From: Auanema rhodensis
Lineage: Eukaryota > Nematoda > Chromadorea > Rhabditida > Rhabditidae
Direction of reading: 5' to 3'
DNA: 64,000 nt
Assembly (NCBI GenBank): GCA_964057225.1
Contig: OZ059894.1
Coordinates: 2,666,001-2,730,000, forward strand
The translations under genes were made by a program, and so were the position numbers. Below the pieces are notes generated by a model. The model did not search any database and had not been told where the DNA came from. It worked only from the letters and a program-made list of their open reading frames with translations. Position 1 is the first letter of the stretch. Every line of letters begins with the position of its first letter. Below, piece by piece: positions 51,401 through 63,300 of the stretch.

Positions 51401-54390
51401 AGAAACGCTCAATACAAAAATTAGTTATGATCGTTTGAAAAATGATGCATTAGTGTATGTTGAGTTTCCATGTACACTCAACATTGCTTCCAAAAACATT
51501 TTGACAAAAATTTTTTCGGAAAATTTCAAGATAATTTAGCAAAAAGTAGATGTTTTTAGATTTCTTTTTTCAAGGCGAAGACGATGGACATTGTTATTCA
51601 ACGAAAAAATTAATTCTTCAGGGTGAAAATCGAGGATATAAGTCTGAACTTATATCAGTTGATATCTCGGTGCATTTTTAAGCTAGCGCAAATCTGATAA
51701 CACAGATCGACGCAGCTTAAAAATCCGCATCGAATGCACTATACTACATTGAGAAACGCTCAATACAAAAATTAGTTATGATCGTTTGAAAAATGATGCA
51801 TTAGTGTATGTTGAGTTTCCATGTACACTCAACATTGCTTCCAAAAACATTTTGACAAAAATTTTTTCGAAAAATTTCAAAATAATTTAGCAAAAAGTAG
51901 ATGTTTTCAGATTTTTTTTTCAAGGCAAAGACGATGGACAATGTTATTCAACGAAAAAATTAATTCTTCAGGGTGAAAATCGAGGATATAAGTGTGAACT
52001 TATATCAGTTGATATCTCTGTGCATTTTTAAGCTAGCGCAAATCTGATAACACAGATCGATGCAGCTTAAAAATCCGCATCGAATGCACTATACTACATT
52101 GAGAAACGCTCAATACAAAAATTAGTTATGATCGTTTGAAAAATGATGCATTAGTGTATGTTGAGTTTCCATGTACACTCAACATTGCTTCCAAAAACAT
52201 TTTGACAAAAATTTTTTCGAAAAATTTCAAAATAATTTAGCAAAAAGTAGATGTTTTCAGATTTTTTTTTCAAGGCAAAGACGATGGACAATGTTATTCA
52301 ACGAAAAAATTAATTCTTCAGGGTGAAAATCGAGGATATAAGTGTGAACTTATATCAGTTGATATCTCGGTGCATTTTTAAGCTAGCGCAAATCTGATAA
52401 CACAGATCGACGCAGCTTAAAAATCCGCATCGAATGCACTATACTACATTGAGAAACGCTCAATACAAAAATTAGTTATGATCGTTTGAAAAATGATGCA
52501 TTAGTGTATGTTGAGTTTCCATGTACACTCAACATTGCTTCCAAAAACATTTTGACAAAAATTTTTTCGAAAAATTTCAAAATAATTTAGCAAAAAGTAG
52601 ATGTTTTTAGATTCCTTTTTTCAAGGCAAAGACGATGGACAATGTTATTCAACGAAAAAATTAATTCTTCAGGGTGAAAATCGAGGATATAAGTGTGAAC
52701 TTATATCAGTTGATATCTCGGTGCATTTTTAAGCTAGCGCAAATCTGATAACACAGATCGACGCAGCTTAAAAATCCGGATCGAATGCACTATACTACAT
52801 TGAGAAACGCTTAATACAAAAATTAGTTATGATCGTTTGAAAAATGATGCATTAGTGTATGTTGAGTTTCCATGTACACTCAACATTGCTTCCAAAAACA
52901 TTTTGACAAAAATTTTTTCGAAAAATTTCAAAATAATTTAGCAAAAAGTAGATGTTTTTAGTTTTCTTTTTTCAAGGCAAAGACGATGGACGATGTTATT
53001 CAACGAAAAAATTAATTCTTCAGGGTGAAAATCGAGGATATAAGTGTGAACTTATATCAGTTGATATCTCGGTGCATTTTTAAGCTAGCGCAAATCTGAT
53101 AACACAGATCGATGCAGCTTAAAAATCCGCATCGAATGCACTATACTACATTGAGAAACGCTTAATACAAAAATTAGTTATGATCGTTTGAAAAATGATG
53201 CATTAGTGTATGTTGAGTTTCCATGTACACTCAACATTGCTTCCAAAAACATTTTGACAAAAATTTTTTCGAAAAATTTCAGAATAATTTAGCAAAAAGT
53301 AGATGTTTTTAGATTCCTTTTTTCAAGGCAAAGACGATGGACATTGTTATTCAACGAAAAAATTAATTCTTCAGGGTGAAAATCGAGGATATAAGTGTGA
53401 ACATATATCAGTTGATATCTCGGTGCATTTTTAAGCTAGCGCAAATCTGATAACACAGATCGACGCAGCTTAAAAATCCGCATCGAATGCACTATACTAC
53501 ATTGAGAAACGCTCAATACAAAAATTAGTTATGATCGTTTGAAAAATGATGCATTAGTGTATGTTGAGTTTCCATGTACACTCAACATTGCTTCCAAAAA
53601 CATTTTGACAAAAATTTTTTCGAAAAATTTCAAAATAATTTAGCAAAAAGTAGATGTTTTTAGATTCCTTTTTTCAAGGCAAAGACGATGGACATTGTTA
53701 TTCAACGAAAAAATTAATTCTTCAGGGTGAAAATCGAGGATATAAGTGTGAACATATATCAGTTGATATCTCGGTGCATTTTTAAGCTAGCGCAAATCTG
53801 ATAACACATATCGACGCAGCTTAAAAATCCGCATCGAATGCACTATACTACATTGAGAAACGCTCAATACAAAAATTAGTTATGATCGTTTGAAAAATGA
53901 TGCATTAGTGTATGTTGAGTTTCCATGTACACTCAACATTGCTTCCAAAAACATTTTGACAAAAATTTTTTCGAAAAATTTCAAAATAATTTAGCAAAAA
54001 GTAGATGTTTTCAGATTTTTTTTTCAAGGCAAAGACGATGGACAATGTTATTCAACGAAAAAATTAATTCTTCAGGGTGAAAATCGAGGATATAAGTGTG
54101 AACTTATATCAGTTGATATCTCTGTGCATTTTTAAGCTAGCGCAAATCTGATAACACAGATCGACGCAGCTTAAAAATCCGCATCGAATGCACTATACTA
54201 CATTGAGAAACGCTCAATACAAAAATTAGTTATGATCGTTTGAAAAATGATGCATTAGTGTATGTTGAGTTTCCATGTACACTCAACATTGCTTCCAAAA
54301 ACATTTTGACAAAAATTTTTTCGAAAAATTTCAAAATAATTTAGCAAAAAGTAGATGTTTTCAGATTTTTTTTTCAAGGCAAAGACGATG
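48215..54390 (+). repeat. Region D: segment between the two long copies
   Basis: About 17.5 monomers separate region C from its second copy. They comprise an ACTAAAC/CAAATAG pair at a two-monomer step (48,320 and 49,021), the tandem five-monomer duplication at 49,132-52,637, and a run at 52,638-54,390 that partly repeats at a seven-monomer step (CCGGATCG at about 52,775 and 55,230; TTAGTTTTC at 52,960 and 55,414). The monomer at 48,430 has the private change CATCAAATGC, and the monomer at 53,691 has ACACATATCG. Confidence 0.75.
49132..52637 (+). repeat. Tandem five-monomer duplication (1,753-bp step) with hybrid junction
   Basis: Units 49,132-50,884 and 50,885-52,637 share the order GAACAT/AGATTCC; GAACAT/CGGAAAATTTCAAG/AGATTTC; AAGTCTGAAC/350 bp; CTCTGTGC/GATCGATGC/350 bp; GACAATG. 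They differ only at the end of the fifth monomer. The first unit ends with ACTAAAC (50,774), CAAATAG and AGATTTC, like the monomer just before the block. The second ends with ACTCAAC, CAAAAAG and AGATTCC. The exchange point is inside the monomer at 50,534, between about 50,540 and 50,774, which is a head-to-tail join left by a single unequal crossover. Confidence 0.85.
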
Positions 54391-57300
54391 GACAATGTTA
54401 TTCAACGAAAAAATTAATTCTTCAGGGTGAAAATCGAGGATATAAGTGTGAACTTATATCAGTTGATATCTCTGTGCATTTTTAAGCTAGCGCAAATCTG
54501 ATAACACAGATCGATGCAGCTTAAAAATCCGCATCGAATGCACTATACTACATTGAGAAACGCTCAATACAAAAATTAGTTATGATCGTTTGAAAAATGA
54601 TGCATTAGTGTATGTTGAGTTTCCATGTACACTCAACATTGCTTCCAAAAACATTTTGACAAAAATTTTTTCGAAAAATTTCAAAATAATTTAGCAAAAA
54701 GTAGATGTTTTCAGATTTTTTTTTCAAGGCAAAGACGATGGACAATGTTATTCAACGAAAAAATTAATTCTTCAGGGTGAAAATCGAGGATATAAGTGTG
54801 AACTTATATCAGTTGATATCTCGGTGCATTTTTAAGCTAGCGCAAATCTGATAACACAGATCGACGCAGCTTAAAAATCCGCATCGAATGCACTATACTA
54901 CATTGAGAAACGCTCAATACAAAAATTAGTTATGATCGTTTGAAAAATGATGCATTAGTGTATGTTGAGTTTCCATGTACACTCAACATTGCTTCCAAAA
55001 ACATTTTGACAAAAATTTTTTCGAAAAATTTCAAAATAATTTAGCAAAAAGTAGATGTTTTTAGATTCCTTTTTTCAAGGCAAAGACGATGGACAATGTT
55101 ATTCAACGAAAAAATTAATTCTTCAGGGTGAAAATCGAGGATATAAGTGTGAACTTATATCAGTTGATATCTCGGTGCATTTTTAAGCTAGCGCAAATCT
55201 GATAACACAGATCGACGCAGCTTAAAAATCCGGATCGAATGCACTATACTACATTGAGAAACGCTTAATACAAAAATTAGTTATGATCGTTTGAAAAATG
55301 ATGCATTAGTGTATGTTGAGTTTCCATGTACACTCAACATTGCTTCCAAAAACATTTTGACAAAAATTTTTTCGAAAAATTTCAAAATAATTTAGCAAAA
55401 AGTAGATGTTTTTAGTTTTCTTTTTTCAAGGCAAAGACGATGGACGATGTTATTCAACGAAAAAATTAATTCTTCAGGGTGAAAATCGAGGATATAAGTG
55501 TGAACTTATATCAGTTGATATCTCGGTGCATTTTTAAGCTAGCGCAAATCTGATAACACAGATCAATGCAGCTTAAAAATCCGCATCGAATGCACTATAC
55601 TACATTGAGAAACGCTTAATACAAAAATTAGTTATGATCGTTTGAAAAATGATGCATTAGTGTATGTTGAGTTTCCATGTACACTCAACATTGCTTCCAA
55701 AAACATTTTGACAAAAATTTTTTCGAAAAATTTCAGAATAATTTAGCAAAAAGTAGATGTTTTTAGATTCCTTTTTTCAAGGCAAAGACGATGGACATTG
55801 TTATTCAACGAAAAAATTAATTCTTCAGGGTGAAAATCGAGGATATAAGTGTGAACATATATCAGTTGATATCTCGGTGCATTTTTAAGCTAGCGCAAAT
55901 CTGATAACACAGACCGACGCAGCTTAAAAATCCGCATCGAATGCACTATTCTACATTGAGAAACGCTCAATACAAAAATTAGTTATGATCGTTTGAAAAA
56001 TGATGCATTAGTGTATGTTGAGTTTCCATGTACACTCAACATTGCTTCCAAAAACATTTTGACAAAAATTTTTTCGAAAAATTTCAGAATAATTTAGCAA
56101 AAAGTAGATGTTTTTAGATTCCTTTTTTCAAGGCAAAGACGATGGACATTGTTATTCAACGAAAAAATTAATTCTTCAGGGTGAAAATCGAGGATATAAG
56201 TGTGAACATATATCAGTTGATATCTCGGTGCATTTTTAAGCTAGCGCAAATCTGATAACACAGACCGACGCAGCTTAAAAATCCGCATCGAATGCACTAT
56301 TCTACATTGAGAAACGCTCAATACAAAAATTAGTTATGATCGTTTGAAAAATGATGCATTAGTGTATGTTGAGTTTCCATGTACAATCAACATTGCTTCC
56401 AAAAACATTTTGACAAAAATTTTTTCGAAAAATTTCAAAATAATTTAGCAAAAAGTAGATGTTTTTAGATTCCTTTTTTCAAGGCGAAGACGATGGACAT
56501 TGTTATTCAACGAAAAAATCAATTCTTCAGGGTGAAAATCGAGGATATAAGTGTGAACTTATATCAGTTGATATCTCGGTGCATTTTTAAGCTAGCGCAA
56601 ATCTGATAACACAGATCGACGCAGCTTAAAAATCCGCATCGAATGCACTATACTACATTGAGAAACGCTCAATACAAAAATTAGTTATGATCGTTTGAAA
56701 AATGATGCATTAGTGTATGTTGAGTTTCCATGTACACTCAACATTGCTTCCAAAAACATTTTGACAAAAATTTTTTCGAAAAATTTCAAAATAATTTAGC
56801 AAAAAGTAGATGTTTTCAGATTTTTTTTTCAAGGCAAAGACGATGGACAATGTTATTCAACGAAAAAATCAATTCTTCAGGGTGAAAATCGAGGATCTAA
56901 GTGTGAACTTATATCAGTTGATATCTCGGTGCATTTTTAAGCTAGCGCAAATCTGATAACACAGATCGACGCAGCTTAAAAATCCGCATCGAATGCACTA
57001 TACTACATTGAGAAACGCTTAATACAAAAATTAGTTATGATCGTTTGAAAAATGATGCATTAGTGTATGTTGAGTTTCCATGTACACTCAACATTGCTTC
57101 CAAAAACATTTTGACAAAAATTTTTTCGAAAAATTTCAAAATAATTTAGCAAAAAGTAGATGTTTTTAGATTCCTTTTTTCAAGGCAAAGACGATGGACA
57201 TTGTTATTCAACGAAAAAATCAATTCTTCAGGGTGAAAATCGAGGATCTAAGTGTGAACTTATATCAGTTGATATCTCGGTGCATTTTTAAGCTAGCGCA

Positions 57301-60300
57301 AATCTGATAACACAGATCGACGCAGCTTAAAAATCCGCATCGAATGCACTATACTACATTGAGAAACGCTTAATACAAAAATTAGTTATGATCGTTTGAA
57401 AAATGATGCATTAGTGTATGTTGAGTTTCCATGTACACTCAACATTGCTTCCAAAAACATTTTGACAAAAATTTTTTCGAAAAATTTCAAAATAATTTAG
57501 CAAAAAGTAGATGTTTTTAGATTCCTTTTTTCAAGGCAAAGACGATGGACATTGTTATTCAACGAAAAAATCAATTCTTCAGGGTGAAAATCGAGGATCT
57601 AAGTGTGAACTTATATCAGTTGATATCTCGGTGCATTTTTAAGCTAGCGCAAATCTGATAACACAGATCGACGCAGCTTAAAAATCCGCATCGAATGCAC
57701 TATACTACATTGGGAAACGCTTAATACAAAAATTAGTTATGATCGTTTGAAAAATGATGCATTAGTGTATGTTGAGTTTCCATGTACACTCAACATTGCT
57801 TCCAAAAACATTTTGACAAAAATTTTTTCGAAAAATTTCAAAATAATTTAGCAAAAAGTAGATGTTTTTAGATTCCTTTTTTCAAGGCAAAGACGATGGA
57901 CATTGTTATTCAACGAAAAAATCAATTCTTCAGGGTGAAAATCGAGGATCTAAGTGTGAACTTATATCAGTTGATATCTCGGTGCATTTTTAAGCTAGCG
58001 CAAATCTGATAACACAGATCGACGCAGCTTAAAAATCCGCATCGAATGCACTATACTACATTGAGAAACGCTAAATACAAAAATTAGTTATGATCGTTTG
58101 AAAAATGATGCATTAGTGTATGTTGAGTTTCCATGTACACTCAACATTGCTTCCAAAAACATTTTGACAAAAATTTTTTCGAAAAATTTCAAAATAATTT
58201 AGCAAAAAGTAGATGTTTTTAGATTACTTTTTTCAAGGCAAAGACGATGGACATTGTTATTCAACGAAAAAATTAATTCTTCAGGGTGAAAATCGAGGAT
58301 ATAAGTGTGAACTTATATCAGTTGATATCTCGGTGCATTTTTAAGCTAGCGCAAATCTGATAATACAGATCGACGCAGCTTAAAAATCCGCATCGAATGC
58401 ACTATACTACATTGAAAAACGCTTAATACAAAAATTAGTTATGATCGTTTGAAAAATGATGCATTAGTGTATGTTGAGTTTCCATGTACACTCAACATTG
58501 CTTCCAAAAACATTTTGACAAAAATTTTTTCGAAAAATTTCAGAATAATTTAGCAAAAAGTAGATGTTTTTAGATTCCTTCTTTCAAGGCAAAGACGATG
58601 GACATTGTTATTCAACGAAAAAATTGATTCTTCAGGGTGAAAATCGAAGATATAAGTGTGAACTTATATCAATTGATATCTCGGTGCATTTTTAAGCTAG
58701 CGCAAATCTGATAACACAGATCGATGCAGCTTAAAAATCCGCATCGAATGCACTATATTACATTGAGAAACGCTTAATACAAAAATTAGTTATGATCGTT
58801 TGAAAAATGATGCATTAGTGTATGTTGAGTTTCCATGTACACTCAACATTGCTTCCAAAAACATTTTGACAAAAATTTTTTCGAAAAATTTCAAAATAAT
58901 TTAGCAAAAAGTAGATGTTTTTAGATTCCTTTTTTCAAGGCAAAGACGATGAACATTGTTATTCAACGAAAAAATTAATTCTTCAGGGTGAAAATCGAGG
59001 ATATAAGTGTGAACTTATATCAGTTGATATCTCGGTGCATTTTTAAGCTAGTGCAAATCTGATAAAACAGATCGACGCAGCTTAAAAATCCGCATCGAAT
59101 GCACTATACTACATTGAAAAACGCTTAATACAAAAATTAGTTATGATCGTTTGAAAAATGATGCATTAGTGTATGTTGAGTTTCCATGTACACTCAACAT
59201 TGCTTCCAAAAACATTTTGACAAAAATTTTTTCGAAAAATTTCAAAATAATTTAGCAAAAAGTAGATGTTTTTAGATTTCTTTTTTCAAGGCAAAGACGA
59301 TGGACATTGTTATTCAACGAAAAAATTAATTCTTCAGGGTGAAAATCGAGGATATAAGTGTGAACTTATATCAGTTGATATCTCGGTGCATTTTTAAGCT
59401 AGCGCAAATCTGATAACACAGATCGATGCAGCTTAAAAATCCGCATCGAATGCACTATATTACATTGAGAAACGCTTAATACAAAAATTAGTTATGATCG
59501 TTTGAAAAATGATGCATTAGTGTATGTTGAGTTTCCATGTACACTCAACATTGCTTCCAAAAACATTTTGACAAAAATTTTTTCGAAAAATTTCAAAATA
59601 ATTTAGCAAAAAGTAGATGTTTTTAGATTCCTTTTTTCAAGGCAAAGACGATGGACATTGTTATTCAACGAAAAAATTAATTCTTCAGGGTGAAAATCGA
59701 GGATATAAGTGTGAACTTATATCAATTGATATCTCGGTGCATTTTTAAGCTAGCGCAAATCTGATAACACAGATCGATGCAGCTTAAAAATCCGCATCGA
59801 ATGCACTATATTACATTGAGAAACGCTTAATACAAAAATTAGTTATGATCGTTTGAAAAATGATGCATTAGTGTATGTTGAGTTTCCATGTACACTCAAC
59901 ATTGCTTCCAAAAACATTTTGACAAAAATTTTTTCGAAAAATTTCAAAATAATTTAGCAAAAAGTAGATGTTTTTAGATTCCTTTTTTCAAGGCAAAGAC
60001 GATGGACATTGTTATTCAACGAAAAAATTAATTCTTCAGGGTGAAAATCGAGGATATAAGTGTGAACTTATATCAGTTGATATCTCGGTGCATTTTTAAG
60101 CTAGTGCAAATCTGATAAAACAGATCGACGCAGCTTAAAAATCCGCATCGAATGCACTATACTACATTGAAAAACGCTTAATACAAAAATTAGTTATGAT
60201 CGTTTGAAAAATGATGCATTAGTGTATGTTGAGTTTCCATGTACACTCAACATTGCTTCCAAAAACATTTTGACAAAAATTTTTTCGAAAAATTTCAAAA

Positions 60301-63300
60301 TAATTTAGCAAAAAGTAGATGTTTTTAGATTCCTTTTTTCAAGGCAAAGACGATGGACATTGTTATTCAACGAAAAAATTAATTCTTCAGGGTGAAAATC
60401 GAGGATATAAGTGTGAACTTATATCAGTTGATATCTCGGTGCATTTTTAAGCTAGTGCAAATCTGATAAAACAGATCGACGCAGCTTAAAAATCCGCATC
60501 GAATGCACTATACTACATTGAAAAACGCTTAATACAAAAATTAGTTATGATCGTTTGAAAAATGATGCATTAGTGTATGTTGAGTTTCCATGTACACTCA
60601 ACATTGCTTCCAAAAACATTTTGACAAAAATTTTTTCGAAAAATTTCAAAATAATTTAGCAAAAAGTAGATGTTTTTAGATTTCTTTTTTCAAGGCAAAG
60701 ACGATGGACATTGTTATTCAACGAAAAAATTAATTCTTCAGGGTGAAAATCGAGGATATAAGTGTGAACTTATATCAGTTGATATCTCGGTGCATTTTTA
60801 AGCTAGCGCAAATCTGATAACACAGATCGATGCAGCTTAAAAATCCGCATCGAATGCACTATATTACATTGAGAAACGCTTAATACAAAAATTAGTTATG
60901 ATCGTTTGAAAAATGATGCATTAGTGTATGTTGAGTTTCCATGTACACTCAACATTGCTTCCAAAAACATTTTGACAAAAATTTTTTCGAAAAATTTCAA
61001 AATAATTTAGCAAAAAGTAGATGTTTTTAGATTCCTTTTTCCAAGGCAAAGACGATGGACATTGTTATTCAACGAAAAAATTAATTCTTCAGGGTGAAAA
61101 TCGAGGATATAAGTGTGAACTTATATCAGTTGATATCTCGGTGCATTTTTAAGCTAGTGCAAATCTGATAAAACAGATCGACGCAGCTTAAAAATCCGCA
61201 TCGAATGCACTATACTACATTGAAAAACGCTTAATACAAAAATTAGTTATGATCGTTTGAAAAATGATGCATTAGTGTATGTTGAGTTTCCATGTACACT
61301 CAACATTGCTTCCAAAAACATTTTGACAAAAATTTTTTCGAAAAATTTCAAAATAATTTAGCAAAAAGTAGATGTTTTTAGATTTCTTTTTTCAAGGCAA
61401 AGACGATGGACATTGTTATTCAACGAAAAAATTAATTCTTCAGGGTGAAAATCGAGGATATAAGTGTGAACTTATATCAGTTGATATCTCGGTGCATTTT
61501 TAAGCTAGCGCAAATCTGATAACACAGATCGATGCAGCTTAAAAATCCGCATCGAATGCACTATATTACATTGAGAAACGCTTAATACAAAAATTAGTTA
61601 TGATCGTTTGAAAAATGATGCATTAGTGTATGTTGAGTTTCCATGTACACTCAACATTGCTTCCAAAAACATTTTGACAAAAATTTTTTCGAAAAATTTC
61701 AAAATAATTTAGCAAAAAGTAGATGTTTTTAGATTCCTTTTTTCAAGGCAAAGACGATGGACATTGTTATTCAACGAAAAAATTAATTCTTCAGGGTGAA
61801 AATCGAGGATATAAGTGTGAACTTATATCAGTTGATATCTCGGTGCATTTTTAAGCTAGTGCAAATCTGATAAAACAGATCGACGCAGCTTAAAAATCCG
61901 CATCGAATGCACTATACTACATTGAAAAACGCTTAATACAAAAATTAGTTATGATCGTTTGAAAAATGATGCATTAGTGTATGTTGAGTTTCCATGTACA
62001 CTCAACATTGCTTCCAAAAACATTTTGACAAAAATTTTTTCGAAAAATTTCAAAATAATTTAGCAAAAAGTAGATGTTTTTAGATTTCTTTTTTCAAGGC
62101 AAAGACGATGGACATTGTTATTCAACGAAAAAATTAATTCTTCAGGGTGAAAATCGAGGATATAAGTGTGAACTTATATCAGTTGATATCTCGGTGCATT
62201 TTTAAGCTAGCGCAAATCTGATAACACAGATCGATGCAGCTTAAAAATCCGCATCGAATGCACTATATTACATTGAGAAACGCTTAATACAAAAATTAGT
62301 TATGATCGTTTGAAAAATGATGCATTAGTGTATGTTGAGTTTCCATGTACACTCAACATTGCTTCCAAAAACATTTTGACAAAAATTTTTTCGAAAAATT
62401 TCAAAATAATTTAGCAAAAAGTAGATGTTTTTAGATTCCTTTTTTCAAGGCAAAGACGATGGACATTGTTATTCAACGAAAAAATTAATTCTTCAGGGTG
62501 AAAATCGAGGATATAAGTGTGAACTTATATCAGTTGATATCTCGGTGCATTTTTAAGCTAGCGCAAATCTGATAAAACAGATCGACGCAGCTTAAAAATC
62601 CGCATCGAATGCACTATACTACATTGAAAAACGCTTAATACAAAAATTAGTTATGATCGTTTGAAAAATGATGCATTAGTGTATGTTGAGTTTCCATGTA
62701 CACTCAACATTGCTTCCAAAAACATTTTGACAAAAATTTTTTCGAAAAATTTCAAAATAATTTAGCAAAAAGTAGATGTTTTTAGATTCCTTTTTTCAAG
62801 GCAAAGACGATGGACATTGTTATTCAACGAAAAAATTAATTCTTCAGGGTGAAAATCGAGGATATAAGTGTGAACTTATATCAGTTGATATCTCGGTGCA
62901 TTTTTAAGCTAGCGCAAATCTGATAAAACAGATCGACGCAGCTTAAAAATCCGCATCGAATGCACTATACTACATTGAAAAACGCTTAATACAAAAATTA
63001 GTTATGATCGTTTGAAAAATGATGCATTAGTGTATGTTGAGTTTCCATGTACACTCAACATTGCTTCCAAAAACATTTTGACAAAAATTTTTTCGAAAAA
63101 TTTCAGAATAATTTAGCAAAAAGTAGATGTTTTTAGATTCCTTTTTTCAAGGCAAAGACGATGGACATTGTTATTCAACGAAAAAATTAATTCTTCAGGG
63201 TGAAAATCGAGGATATAAGTGTGAACTTATATCAATTGATATCTCGGTGCATTTTTAAGCTAGCGCAAATCTGATAACACAGATCGATGCAGCTTAAAAA

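Larger units (their letters stand above)
29485..56845 (+). repeat. Fifteen 350-bp monomers with a TTTTCAGATTTTTTTTT end
   Basis: These copies replace TTTTTAGATTCCTTTTTT by TTTTCAGATTTTTTTTT, which is 17 bases for 18. The starts are 29,485, 29,835, 36,503, 36,853, 38,606, 38,956, 41,061, 49,834, 50,184, 51,587, 51,937, 53,691, 54,041, 54,391 and 56,496. Most come in adjacent pairs and the following monomer opens with GACAATG, so the variant spread as part of a block and not by independent slippage. Together with the two private deletions at 37,905 and 48,080 they account for all 17 missing bases. Confidence 0.9.
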
